Below are positions 11,901-22,720 of a stretch of 64,000 bases of DNA, in pieces; within the stretch, counting starts at the first letter, position 1, and every line of letters begins with the position of its first letter. The position numbers and the translations under genes were made by a program. The stretch comes from Pratylenchus scribneri (lineage: Eukaryota; Nematoda; Chromadorea; Rhabditida; Pratylenchidae). Location of the stretch: the NCBI GenBank assembly GCA_030063045.1, contig JAQSEB010000127.1, forward strand, positions 692,501-756,500, read 5' to 3'. The notes below the pieces were generated by a model. It searched no databases. It was not told where the DNA came from and saw nothing but the letters and a program-made list of their open reading frames with translations.

Positions 11901-14900
11901 ATTTTTAATAAAAAATTAGGCGAAATGACTTTTTTTTAACTATTAGGCTAAATGGTTATTAGGCGAAATATCATTAGGCCAAAAAGTCATTTTTTCCCCA
12001 TTAGGCGAAATGACATTTTTTTCCCATTAGGCCAAATGGTCATTAGGCTAAATGGCGTTAGGCCAAATGGTCATTAGGCCAAGTGTCTGGACGCCGTTAA
12101 AGCAATGAGGGAGGCAGTATAAGAAACTTCAGCAGGTGTCCCTCCCCCATTAAATTTTTGTCCCTCCTCCCGTTAATTAACAAGTACTAATTACTGTATT
12201 TTACGATTTTATATCATTAAAAATCCGAGCATTAAAAATTGAAAATTTCTCACTCACATGCATATGCTCTACCCCGGAGAGTAATTGGCGCATCAAGGTT
12301 TTCACTTGAGCTGTAAATGAAGGTAAATAAGAATAGGGATGAATGGGAAGAAACTCACAAATTGTCCATTTTTTATTCCTGGATTTCATCAATTCCATCA
12401 ATGATTTCATATCATGTTCCACATATTCCATGACCATATAGATTTTGTCCATGCTCGACCCAACCACCACTTCCCGAACATTCAGCACATTTGGATGGGT
12501 ACCGCACTTGAGAAGCTGAATAAAAAAAATAAGGATGAGGATAAATGGGGAAGGGGAGTGAAGGAGATTGAATGGCTAAATTTTGAGCTAGCCCCTAGCC
12601 TTTTTTGGAAATCTCGGCTTTTTAGCTTCCTATTCCTAGAGACGATAGAATATGCTCATTCGATACAGAATGATTGTTTTAGTCTATGAAATTACAATTT
12701 TAAAACCATAAAAGTATTTTGAATATGTGTACCGTTTTTTAAAAACCCAAACCGGTTTTATTTACCAAAAAAGTTAAGTTTCTAAACGAATTAAATAAAT
12801 GCAATTCTTTTGCCTTTTGGGTCTGAATGAAAAATTTCTTTAAAATCGAATTAAATCGAATAAACTGAATTCTGGCTCTCGTCTCTACAAGGGCTTTAAA
12901 CCGAGATTTTAAAAATTGGCTAGTCCAGTATCTAGATATTTCTTAATTTTTCATATTTCTAAAATTGTCTTTAAAATATATGTGTTTTAAAAATGTGACC
13001 AACCATATTAATTTCGCGGAGTGAAGTGATCGGAAATCCCTGGTGTTCTTTTTCCATTTTCAATCGTTTTAAAGCAACAATTTCATCTGAAAATTTTTTC
13101 ATTATATTCACAAGTGAATTTTTCAACTATTTTAACCTGTTCGCCGTTCCTGTGCTCGATAAACCACACCAAAAGTGCCTTCCGATATTTTGTTCAGGCA
13201 TTCATATTCCACCACACTTCGACAGCCGGAAATGCCTGGATAATAAACTGGCAGACGATAAATAAGCTTCTTTTGGTGTCTCATTTCCATTTGCTTCAAT
13301 TTTTCAGGCGATAACTTGAAAGATAATTTTTAATGTTTTTAGGCAATAATTATGGTGGATAAAATTGTCATTCATAACCCTCTTATTTAGCCTATTCATA
13401 TCCTCTTTGAGATATTTTCTTTGTCATAAATTGTAATTTAATTTGCGGGTTTTTGGAGGTCAGAATCAGGAAATTCCCGAATATTGCATTGATTTTGAAT
13501 TTTGTCCATCATAATAAACCGTTCAAAAAACTGGTTTAAAATCAGATTTTAAAAATGATTTTTAAATCGGGTTTTAAACTGATTTTTAAACTGGTTTGGA
13601 ATCGGAATTGCAAAACAAATGCTATATTTGGATTCCCATGAAAATTCTACTATAAAACTAGGGAAAAATTTAAAAAAAATAAAGTATGGGAACGAATTAA
13701 ATTTTACCTAAAAATTGCCTTTTAACTTACAATTGCCTTTTCGGTTTCGGTGAGTTTGTCGAATTCCTTGTTTTCCAGCAAATCATCGTCCATCACATCC
13801 ATGTCGGCTTCATTCCCGTCCATTCCCAAATTTGCTTTCGCATCATCCACCTTCATTCCAAATTCTAAAAATGTCCAATCAATTTTTATAATTTTGTTTT
13901 TAGATATTATTTATTTAATTTGGTGAAAAAACATTGAAATTGCAGTAACAAGAACAAGAGTTCACAATTCCAAAAATAATTATAAAGGTTTAAGTTTAAA
14001 GGAAGTTTGTCCTACGTTCACAACACAAAAACATATTGGATAGATCTGGCCAAGACGCATCAAATGGTTTATAATTTGTTTTTGGTTTGGTCAAAATTAA
14101 AGTTATTAAATCGTTGGCATTAATGCAGTTTGGGGTATGGAAGGAGGATTATTGGAGCAAGCTAATCTATCAAAAAAGTGGAAAATCGGTATAGAGGGAA
14201 TGAATATTTTTGGTCTTATAAATATTAAAATTTTTGATCATATTTTTATTTCCCACAAACAAAATCTTAAAAAATGAAAGAGAACTAGGCGATTTTAAGC
14301 ATATATTCCATCAAACCATTTCCAATTATTCCCTTTTATTTTGATATCAACTGCTAATTCACGTGTCATCAATAGCCGAATGGCTAATGACATTGGTACA
14401 ACATTTAAAAATGTTGGGTTCAAATCCTCAATGATGTATAATCGCTGGGTTTTAAGAAAACCAAATTGTCGGTTTAAATGCTATAAAAATTCAGCTGAGA
14501 GGATTTTTTATTTTTTTAAATCATCTTTTACTCTAATTAAAAACGCTCCAAATGAATACCAAAGATTTCTAAACTGTTTCAAATATTTTCCAAAACCCTC
14601 ATACATTCCCAAATTGCATTAATGTCAAAGGTTTAAAAGATTTTAGTTTTTGGTCAAAACTAATTTAAAATTAATTTTAGGCTAAGCCTAAATATAACCA
14701 AATGATGTGTCTTGACGAGATTTAAGATTGAGTATATGGTTTTTAGGGCATAGGATAAACCAAGAATCGTTAACCGTTATAACTTTTTCGGCATTTTTAA
14801 ATATTTTTCTTTTATTACTATATCCAAACTTGTTTGTTCATTATCCGAATAAATTTCAGCATCATCTTCCTTTGCGCCCTTTCCTTCGTCCTCTGATTGT

Positions 14901-16691
14901 TCCGGGCTGCTTTCAAATTTTGAATATTTTTTTGGTTTGTTTGTCGTCGGTTCATCAGCTTTTAAATTTCCTCCTCCTTCTGCCGGTAGTTTATCCTCCT
15001 CCAAAGGGCTCACTTCCTCCATCATAGCTTCTTCTTTCTCGGCTGTTGGAATTGATGGGTGAATTTCCTGTTAAAATAAACAACAATTAAATTAAAATTC
15101 GAGTAATAGTAACCAATTTCTCCTAGGGATGATTTGTGATAATGTTTTTTTAGAATTAATTTATGTTCATAATAAAGAGAAAGCGCTCTTTAAATCTTAA
15201 AAAGAGAAAAACGGACTCAAGTGGTGTTCCAAAAGCGTCCCATCGCTCGTCTTCATCCTAGTCTTTTCGTCTGTCTCATTTTTCACTCTCATCTCTTCTC
15301 TCTTGTCCTTAGTATTTTCGTCCCTGTCATTTTCCGGTTATTTTGCCTTCGTCTTTTAGTCTCTAGTTTTTCCGGCTCTTCCTTCGTTCATTGTCCTCAT
15401 CATTTTCGGAAATGGACAAGGACGAAGACTAAAGACGAGACATTTTTGGAATATTGATCTTAAATCCGAATCGGATTAAATTTTAATTAAATTAAAATGT
15501 GAGAATTTCCGAAATTTATTTTTGTATAAACCCGCAAAACAAATATTAACCCTCTTCCTAATTAACTCAATTAGAATTAATTAAAAACCAAACCTTTTCT
15601 TCCTTCTTCATTGCTTTCCTTCCATCTCTTCTTCCGCTTTCTCCTTTTCCTTCCGATGAGTCCGACTTTTCCCTGTGCCGTTTTTTCGCGCCTCCTTCAT
15701 CCCTTTTGTTTTTGTCCACTTCTCTTCGATTGTGATGACTTTCCTTCGATGAGGAGGATTTCAATTCTGTTGTTGATTTTTTGTCTGATCCTTTGTCCAC
15801 TTTTTTGGACGATGATGTTTTTGATGAAGATGGTAGCACATTTCGTTGTTTTTCATGGCCATGTTTCTGTATGAACATTAAGGGAAAATATTTATTGTCA
15901 AAAAAGTATGAAATATATTCTATATTGTAGTTTGTAGAGATTATAATGGTTTAAGTGTTTATCCCAGACCCAAAACCCTATATTCTTCTTCTTCCGATAT
16001 ATCGGGCGGGGGGGGGGTAAGGCGATGACTACGAAGAAGATGAAAATGAAGATGAGAATGATGATCGTCTTCCTCACTAACATCTTCATCAGGCCCGTAG
16101 CCAGGGGGGGGCCCATGGGGCCCGGGCCCCCACCAAGGAGGGAGGTGTGGGGAAAAAAAGTAAAGGGAGGACCCTTTTGTGGTAAAAATTTTTCGCTGCG
16201 CGGCCATTTTTGGGCCAAATTTTTGTCCTGTGGGGCAATTTTTCCTAAAAATTTTTGCCTGCGGCGCAAAATTTGAAAATTTTTATCAAAAAAAAATCGA
16301 CGGGCCCCCTCCAGACCAGTCGGGCCCCCTCCAACCCAAAATCCTGGCTACGGGCCTGATCTTCATTACCATCTTCTTCATCATCCACATTTTTTCTTCT
16401 TCTTCATCGCCTTGCCTCACCACAGGATAATAAGATTGCTTTCCCAAAAACAAGAAAGTACCCAAATTTTAAATTTGTTTTGAACCAAAAACCAAAATCC
16501 GTTTTAAACTGTTTAAACCAATTTAATTTTGGCCCAAACCATGATCTGAGTCTTGACCAGGCTCATATATGGTTTATGAATGTACGCCAAACCATTAAAA
16601 TTGTTTGATGTATTTATTCTTTTTCGAGAATTTCAGTATTTTTAGTCAAAATATTTAAACCTTTTCCTTTTCTCGCTTCTCTTCCTTTCGA
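5927..16691 (-). CDS. CDK11: CDK11/PITSLRE cyclin-dependent kinase, 5' end incomplete
   Basis: Nuclear cyclin-L-dependent kinase linked to transcription and splicing. Supported minus-strand exons: 16691-16661 (tentative), 15866-15594, 15067-14830, 13864-13731, 13314-13137, 13086-13004, 12515-12359, 12310-12258, 7275-7207, 7152-6776, 6189-6084, 6037-5927. The 13864-to-5927 phases join cleanly. Motifs: glycine loop [21 protein letters not shown], a literal [37 protein letters not shown], and the family tail WPAKSE...GGFTLKF. The N-terminal part is Lys/Glu/Ser-rich, as in the family. The exon 14830 donor (CAA/GTTTGG) is a phase-driven guess and the first exon was not found. The 4.98-kb intron 12257-7276 contains the whole MULE element; the intron 15867-16660 contains a hAT MITE. 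Confidence 0.88.
7647..7795. repeat. Left terminal inverted repeat of the MULE
   Basis: It pairs with 11915-12094. It consists of alternating GGCCTAATGACCATTT and CGCCTAATGGG sub-repeats separated by A-tracts. The outermost ~8 bp match imperfectly, while GACACTTGGCCTAATGACC matches exactly. Confidence 0.88.
8222..11726 (-). CDS. MULE transposase (FLYWCH zinc finger + MULE DDE domain), 11 exons, intact
   Basis: Exons: 11726-11464, 11421-11231, 11185-11013, 10721-10480, 10433-10361, 10096-9880, 9837-9580, 9536-9402, 9362-9213, 9169-9036, 8713-8222. All phases fit and total 776 codons including the stop. Order: an N-terminal stretch of 12-residue repeats (TANENKI(I/L/F)RNQP); a FLYWCH finger in exons 2-3 ([30 protein letters not shown]); then the transposase core in exons 6-8 with DATFQTCP (first Asp), [22 protein letters not shown] (second Asp), and the CLFHLAQ C-H pair. 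The C-terminal tail is acidic. No internal stop was found. It would catalyse cut-and-paste transposition at the flanking TIRs. Three introns carry the same GAACCATTTT repeat. Confidence 0.9.
10829..10930. repeat. 30-bp tandem repeat in a transposase intron
   Basis: The unit ATGGTTCATTGCAATGAAAT plus TTTTCAGAAA is repeated about 3.4 times. It lies in the intron 11012-10722 and ends in copies of the ATGGTTCATT / AATGAACCAT motif seen in two other introns of this gene. Confidence 0.85.
11468..11640. repeat. 36-bp coding tandem repeat in transposase exon 1
   Basis: Four to five copies of a 36-bp unit, each encoding a 12-residue Asn/Glu/Lys-rich repeat on the minus strand. Length polymorphism between copies of the transposon would be expected (inference). 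Confidence 0.8.
11915..12094. repeat. Right terminal inverted repeat of the MULE
   Basis: The reverse complement of the left end, but about 31 bp longer because it carries one extra sub-repeat copy near the tip. The sub-repeats are likely transposase binding sites (inference). Confidence 0.88.
14381..14427 (+). other. Pol III A-box/B-box pair, tRNA-like remnant
   Basis: TGGCTAATGAC (14381) resembles an A box and GGTTCAAATCC (14417) is a perfect B box at tRNA-like spacing. The acceptor and T stems do not pair well, so this is a tRNA pseudogene or SINE head rather than a functional tRNA. Confidence 0.35.
16090..16358. mobile_element. hAT-type MITE, 269 bp, TSD ATCTTCAT
   Basis: Perfect 16-bp inverted termini CAGGCCCGTAGCCAGG (16090-16105) and its complement (16343-16358), flanked by 8-bp duplications at 16082-16089 and 16359-16366. 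It is non-coding and GC-rich for this genome. It lies in a region upstream of a CDK11 exon. It shares an internal TTTTTCGCTGCGCGGC segment with the MITE at 24121-24462. Confidence 0.93.
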
Positions 16692-16740
16692 CTAGCAGTT
16701 GTATTGGCACATTTTTGAGGTAAAATTCAAAAATTATTTT

Positions 16741-17040
16741 GTCCAAATTTCACGAAAAACCTATACAGATGAAAATACAAAATTTATCAATCTTTTCGGC
16801 CTAAAAATTAATGCCAATTTATTAATTTTATTGGCTTAAAAATTTAAACCGAGAAATAACGATTTTTTCGGTCTAAAAATCAAAGACAATTTATCGATAA
16901 AACGATCTAAAAACCAACACCGATTTATCGATTTTTTCGATCTAAAAACCAGCACCGATTTTTCGCTTTTTATTGGCTTAAAAAATCAAAGACTATTTAT
17001 CGATTTTCTAATCCTTAATCTTATAAAATCAATAGTAATA
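16741..17040. repeat. Degenerate tandem array of TTATCGATTTTTTCGATCTAAAAA-like units
   Basis: Units of roughly 40 bp (CGATTTATCGATTTTTTCG, then TCTAAAAACCA) recur with heavy divergence. There is no coding signal, although the missing 5' exon of the next gene would be expected about here. Confidence 0.55.
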
Positions 17041-17052
17041 TTTAATTTAAGA

Positions 17053-18362
17053 ATGTCCATCATTCAAATTGCAACATCCAATGTTGTTTACATTGTTGAT
17101 ATTCAAATGTTGAATGAAGAAAATACTTTAACCGAGGAAGAATGGATTAATTTCTTCCAAATTTTATTTTGTAATGAAACAATGAAAATTGGTTTAATTT
17201 TATGCATTTTTAAATAAATAATTTTAAATTAAAGGTTATGCCTTTAGAAATGACATTCGAGTGCTGAAAAAAACATTTCCATATGTCGGTGAAATTTTAA
17301 CAAATTCCAAAAATATTTTCTGTTTATACACCTTACTTCAAAAGGTTTATTTTTTGTAAATATTTTTATTTATTTTTAATTAATTCTGCGCAGATTTCTC
17401 GAATCCCAAATGCATCAAAAATTATATTTGGAGGTAAAATTAGTTTCATAAATTTTAATTTATTTATAAAAAGTTTTAATTAAGCTAATCCACCACAAAA
17501 ATTGAAATTATTTTATGTTGTGGATCATTTCATGAATATTCAATTGTCAAAAGGGCAAAGGCAAATGATGGAAACAAATTGGTGTTCAAGACCATTGACA
17601 GACGAACGTACGTTGGAATTAATATAAGTTAAGGTTACAAAATAAAGTTATTTTCAATTATAAAAATGTTAAAATACAAAACATGAATGTTGGTCTCACT
17701 TTTATCAAATGCAATTTATGTCTATTTTTGGTTAGGCCAATGCCAACATTTACCATTTTGGGATAGATCAAATTGGGCAAATGTTGGCATTGCCCCTTAA
17801 ACCAAAATAAGGTCAAATTCATGTTTAGCATTTAGCTGGCAAAATTAAAGTAGGCCAAAAATCATTTTCGTGTTGAGAAAATCGATGAATATTAAAATCG
17901 AAATTTGGAAATTAAACTCAAAATAACCGAAAAAATAGGAGAAAAGAAACCGACACTTTTTTAAGAAATAAAATTCGAATTTTCAAACCGACAATCTCGA
18001 AAAAAAAACATAAACAGACATTGGCCTATTCTGACAAAATTACCAACAGAAAAAACATTGAAAAAATTTTATAACTTATTTGTTTTTGACATTCATAAAT
18101 AACTTACTTAAATAAAAAATTAAAATTTTTAGTAAAAAAATATGCGGCCATGGATGCTTACTCATTGATTAAATTGTATCAAAAAATTCTTCCCAATTTT
18201 AAAAGGTTAAATAGTTTTCATTTGATTAAAAAATTTATCAAATTTTTAGACTCAATATTGACCAACAAATTTCATTACAAAAATGTGCAATTATCAAAAT
18301 TGTTAAAGGAACAAAAACTGGACAATATTTTATTCCTAAATGAGAGGAGAAGAAGAAGATAA
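17053..18362 (+). CDS. RNase D / mut-7 (EXD3)-like 3'-5' exonuclease domain, N-terminally truncated
   Basis: Exons 17053-17191, 17235-17344, 17394-17433, 17485-17607, 18133-18362 join in phase to 213 residues. The family pattern is clear. After a strand SNVVYIVDI comes GYAFRNDIRVLKK, which is Exo II with its Asp. Then come the helix NIQLSKGQRQMMETNW and SRPLTDE, and Exo III LKKYAAMDAYSLIKLYQ with Tyr and Asp. The Exo I motif (DxE), which lies just before the first strand in this family, is absent. The ATG used is therefore internal to the fold, and either an upstream exon was missed or the copy is catalytically dead. C. elegans MUT-7 works in small-RNA amplification; a role here is not shown. 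The C-terminal tail is Lys/Arg-rich. Confidence 0.7.
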
Positions 18363-18954
18363 AAGATGCGAAAAACTCAAAGATTTTTTACTTAAAAATG
18401 CACTTTATTATATTAAATTGATGAAATTGTTTTCTATTTTAATGGATTGTTTTTTTAAACAATATTTCGATTTTAACGAAAAAAAAAATTATATTTATAT
18501 TTAACATTTTACAATTTGTTCTCAGAATCAACATTTTATTTTTCAATAATAAAACTAAATATTTTTTCCTTATTAATTCAGGTTAATGTATTGCATTGTT
18601 AAAATGTTTACAACCAATTTTTTGAGAGGTCCCAATCAAAGTCAGCAGCAAATGTTCTACCCTCGAAATCATCGCAATTTACTATTTTTATGCAATCCTT
18701 TTCGAGCAAATTATTCAATGAAAACAAACAACAATGCAAAATGCTGCCTTCTTTTGGATAATTTGGCCAATAAAAAATGCATTATAATTCGTAATTAAAT
18801 TAATTATTAATAAATTTTCTTCATTTTGCTGAAGTATCCAGGCTTATAAAGGTTTTCAAAAATTTAAAATATAAATTTGCACACTTGAAATTTACATCAA
18901 TTTTTAAAGTAAATATTAGATTTATGTTAAGAAAAATTGATGCCATTTTCCTGT
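18363..18954. other. Spacer with one unrecognised ORF
   Basis: AT-rich. An ORF at 18586-18798 (70 codons, basic, Asn/Cys-rich) follows a possible acceptor TAATTCAG but has no recognisable domain. I would not call it a gene. Confidence 0.4.
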
Positions 18955-18962
18955 TTTTAAAG

Positions 18963-20846
18963 TAGGGTTGGCCCCCGGCGCCCGGGGAACGATTTTCGGG
19001 GACGGGGAATTGCGGGGAGACAAGCTTCGGGGACGGGGACGGGGAGAGCTTCGCGGGGAGGGGAACGGGGACGGGGACGGGGTCCCCGAAATTTCGGGGA
19101 ATTTGCCCTTTCTTGGAAAAAATTTTTTTTCCAACTTTCAAAAAATCTTTTTATTTCTAAAATTTTTCCGAACGTCTAATAAATAAATAAAATGTATAAA
19201 ATTGAATGATTTAAAATATTTTATAATAAAAGTCGTCCCATTTCTTCATCCGGAATTTGTTCCCAAATTGGCTCATCATCCGATCCTGGCTCATTTTCTT
19301 TTGTTTTTTCTTCCTCCAACAATGGATTCGAAATCAAATTGGCCTTTGCAACCAGCAAATTTTGAACAGTGCTAGCATGGATCCTGAATTGTCGAAATAT
19401 TTTAATATTAAATTAGAATATTGTTCTTAAACCTATTGCGCAAATTATTGTAGAAAAGCAAAGTTGCTTTGTTGAAAAGGCATTCTGACGAGACGGAAGT
19501 GGCAGTAAAGAAATGAAGTGCTAGGGCTGCACGCGAAAGCATAGGAAATTAGAGTTGATGAGCATCCCATCATTTGAAAATGTCCAATTTCTCAGGGTCG
19601 ATGTTCTCCATAGTTAGATTCACTGTCCACAACTCGGCATGTCCCTTCCGACAAGTAAAAAGTTACTGATCCCACTTTCGGCCTCTAACAATCCGAAATC
19701 CGGTTCTTCCTCTTGCGCTTGTTGGATGGTTATTCCGGCCAAAAAATGCCTTTGCCTTCTTTCATTCAACAAAGGAGTGAATGCAATGGCCAATGGAGGC
19801 AATTGTTCATCTGGGAAGAGTAGCTGTAGCCGATTGAGTGATTCCGTCGATCGGGCCAATTCATGGAAGAAGACCTTGATTGTGACTTGTGAGGGCGAAA
19901 TGAAAGTGGATGGATGTCTTTCCAGCCAAGGAATATACATGGGTTGTATCCAATTGTTCGGCAATGGCATCCGCCCTTTTCAGCTCAGACCCCAATGCTT
20001 CCAAGTTCCAAACTTTTTGCGCTATGTGCCGTCTTTTTCAACAGTTACAATGCCAATTGACCAATTGTAGATATGAACCCGAAAATGAATAAGGAGGCAT
20101 AATGCCCGACAAATATTAACATTTAAGCGCATTTAATGGATTGAGACGAATTTCAATATTGATAAGAATTTTTTGGTGGACACACTTTAGAAGACTCTAG
20201 TTTAGGCCCATTTAGGCCATCTTTTTGTCATAAAGAAGAAAGCGTAGGGAAAGTAAAGGGATGGGCCCTCTCTAGTTATTAAGAGTGTAAGTTTAGGGTT
20301 ACATTACATGATATTCTTTGAATTATTCTAAACATTTTAATCCTGATGATGCCTAGGGGTAATCCTTCACTTTCTTCCTTCTCAACAAAAAAGAAGTGGT
20401 CTAAAGTTTTGACGATATTTTTCTCTGTAAAATAATTTTTATTTAATTTATAAATAACATAAAGCCTGTCAGCTTCCTTTTTTACAATTTATAATGAAAT
20501 ATGAATAATAAAATATGAAATAATAAAGAAAAAATAATGAATTATGAATTAGTATAAAATATGGAAATTGAGTGAGAAAAATGAATTTTTCAATAAAAAT
20601 TGATTATTTTTCATTAAAAATATCAATTTTCATACATGAAAATAGAGAAAAAAAAGACTTTTTAGTTGAATTTCCGAAAAAACATTTCCCCCGAAATTTC
20701 GGGGTCCCCGGCCGGGGAGAGGCTCCACGGGGAGGGATTCGGGGACGGGGAATATTCATTTTCGGGGACGGGGACGGGGGACGGGGGCAAAAAAGCCCGG
20801 GGACGGGGGGGGAACGGGGACGGGGAGGGGACGGGGGCCAACCCTA
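18963..20846 (-). mobile_element. hAT transposon, 1884 bp, TSD TTTTAAAG
   Basis: Ends TAGGGTTGGCCCCCG and complement CGGGGGCCAACCCTA are flanked by perfect 8-bp duplications at 18955-18962 and 20847-20854. Both subterminal regions (about 18970-19110 and 20690-20840) are arrays of GGGGACGGGGA, starkly GC-rich against the AT-rich genome. Between them is a decayed transposase on the minus strand. Such repeats are typical binding arrays of hAT transposases. Confidence 0.92.
19222..19970 (-). pseudogene. hAT transposase C-terminal remnant
   Basis: The minus strand shows an open block at 19970-19620, then a region whose readings (LSRAALALHFFTATSVSSE and CLFNKATLLFYNN, 19530-19440) match the hAT C-terminal dimerisation motif. 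After a small gap comes an acidic tail ending near 19222. In-frame stops separate the blocks and there is no BED finger or complete catalytic core, so the copy is not autonomous. Confidence 0.65.
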
Positions 20847-20854
20847 TTTTAAAG

Positions 20855-21802
20855 TAATTTTTATCTATTATATGGCACTTTTTGATGGAAAATTTTATTA
20901 TAAAAAAGATGAATCAAAAAACTATTTTGAGGTTCCTCGAAACTATTTTAAGAAGTTCCTTAAAAAACCTATTTTTTAATTGTATGGAATAAAAATCCAC
21001 TCTCTAATCATCATCGAACCGATCTTAGTAAATTTTCCTAGCTGTTAAAAACTAATTAATAAGTTAATAATGATTATTGCCATATTTTCAATAAAAATAT
21101 TTTCAGAATCACGCGGACTACGATTTAAAGTCAAAAGCAGCGAAAATACTTCCTCAAATTCTACGGAAGACGAGAATGAAGAAGAGAATGGCGCCGAGAA
21201 CAGCAAAATGAATCTTCAACAAATTTTGTCCAAATTCAAATCAAAATTTGATAATGAGCACAAAATTACCTATCGGAAGATAATTTTTTCGCCGATTCAA
21301 GTTTTATGGAATAATTATAATGGATACAAAGAATTCGTGGATAATTTCAACAAAGAAAATGCAAAAAGTGGCTACAAAATTGAACGGGATAAGAAAAGTA
21401 TTAATTTAAATTATATAATAGTTTTATTTCTCCTTCTTGGTAATTAGTAAATTTCGGAATTTATTGATATTTCGGGTTGGGCTGATAATTTTTAAAATTT
21501 CGGTTTTTAAGCTTAATACTAGGGTTAATTATCCGTGGACGGTTAATGAAAACGCGGTCAACGGGATTGTGCCGCTAACAAGGCACGGATAAGGAATGGT
21601 TAGATTATACGCGGTTATTAACCGTTCTGTGCCCCTTAAGGTATTTTTTTGAAATTTGTTTTTCAAAATTTTTGCATAAAAACCGAAATTTCCAAAATTT
21701 TGCATAAAAGCCGAATTTCCAAAATTTACTAGCAAACTTCTAATTTACTAATATTTTCCAAAATTTCTACCATATAAAATAATATAATTCACAATTTCAC
21801 AG
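20855..21802. other. Spacer with a possible exon at 21107-21395
   Basis: After an acceptor TATTTTCAG at 21106, an open stretch to about 21395 encodes a Ser/Asn/Glu-rich then basic polypeptide and ends at a possible donor (AAAA/GTATTAA). It may be the 5' part of the paraplegin-like fragment downstream, but phase and similarity are not conclusive. The rest is AT-rich with short inverted repeats (21540-21640). Confidence 0.4.
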
Positions 21803-22260
21803 CATTTTACAAATTCCACACACTGCTATCATTCCCCATTATGCTTCTATTCCAACTTGTCTCCATTTATGTTTGGTATTCTTTGTGGCTCGCTTACAAC
21901 AATATGAAACGGGAACATGGCCCGATTATGGCGCAACCACCAATCACATTCAACCAATTCGCACAGGACTATTTACCGTCTGGAGAGGTTAAGGAGGGAA
22001 AAATTTACAAAAAATTTCATAATTTTTGTTCACATAGATTGGCAGAATTATTCATTATCCATGGAAGAAATTGCTTGTCGTCCTGCTTCACCCAGGTGCT
22101 CTGATCAATGGAGAACCGGTAAAAAAAAGAAAATGCAGATTAACAATGATTTTCTTAAAATCAGTTCACTGCTCCTGGTTTGCATGTTAAATTGGATGCA
22201 TTCTTATTGGTAGGACAATTAACCCAACGAATTCGAGAACTCAATTTCAATCGTCGATAG
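21803..22260 (+). pseudogene. Paraplegin/AFG3-like N-terminal fragment (FtsH extracellular domain), 3' truncated
   Basis: Exons 21803-21987, 22038-22118, 22165-22260 (phases fit) encode a transmembrane segment (LLFQLVSIYVWYSLWLAY), then ITFNQFAQDYLPSGE, VVLLHPGALINGEP and LVGQLTQRIRELN. This order matches the membrane-anchored N-terminal domain of mitochondrial m-AAA protease subunits. The frame stops at 22258. I find no Walker A, AAA+ or HExxH metalloprotease exon between here and 26.4 kb. The fragment therefore looks like a truncated duplicate, unless very distant exons exist. Confidence 0.55.
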
Positions 22261-22482
22261 CGATAATGAATTCTTCGAATTGTAAGCAAATTTTGAAATT
22301 AATGGGAGGATGGCGACAAAATTATAATTTGAAAAATACTTTACCCGTGAAACATTGAATTTTCCATTAGCCTTTCATTTCGTAAGATAATATAGGCCAT
22401 TATAAATGGATGGGGTATTTAATTTTGCGAAAAAAAAACATTTGGCGAAAAGATTATAACGGACCCCGAAACCTTATATCCA

Positions 22483-22720
22483 ATTGATAGATCACTTAAA
22501 GACGCGTCGATTGGTTATTGGTATATATTTTGTCATAGTTTGATCAGAAATTATAAGGGTTTTAAACCGTTTAAACCATCTTATGGGTTTTGGTTCAAAA
22601 CCAATTAAACCATGACAAATTATATACCATTCGACGCGTCTAGACGAGCTCTATCCATTGGTATATGGTTTGTGAATTTTAGGCAAACCGTAAACCGTTA
22701 TAAACTTTTCATGCTTTAAT
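22483..22720. repeat. Interspersed MITE family (GTTTAAACC/GACGCGTC type)
   Basis: An imperfectly palindromic repeat containing ATAGATC..AAGACGCGTCGATTG, TTTTAAACCGTTTAAACC, CATTCGACGCGTCTAGACGAGC and AAACCGTTATAAACTTTTC. Close copies are at 48558-48909, with diverged ones near 2935-3180, 14030-14110, 14620-14800, 16480-16630, 29740-30000 and 32100-32340, mostly in introns. No coding capacity. Confidence 0.7.

Larger units (their letters stand above)
7647..12094 (-). mobile_element. Complete MULE (Mutator-like) DNA transposon with 9-bp TSD
   Basis: This 4448-bp element is flanked by the direct repeat CGTTAAAGC at 7638-7646 and 12095-12103, a target duplication of the size Mutator-like elements make. 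The ends are long inverted repeats (7647-7795 and 11915-12094), both built of degenerate CCTAATGACCATTTCG units. The interior has one minus-strand transposase gene with a FLYWCH finger and a MULE domain. It sits in a CDK11 intron in the same orientation as the gene. The intact gene, TSD and termini suggest recent or current mobility. Confidence 0.92.

Noticed and set aside
15959..16430. His/Asp-rich frames around the hAT MITE as a CDK11 exon
   Set aside because: Removing the MITE and one TSD gives an open acidic stretch, but an in-frame stop lies just upstream and neighbouring exons join in phase without it. Kept only as context.
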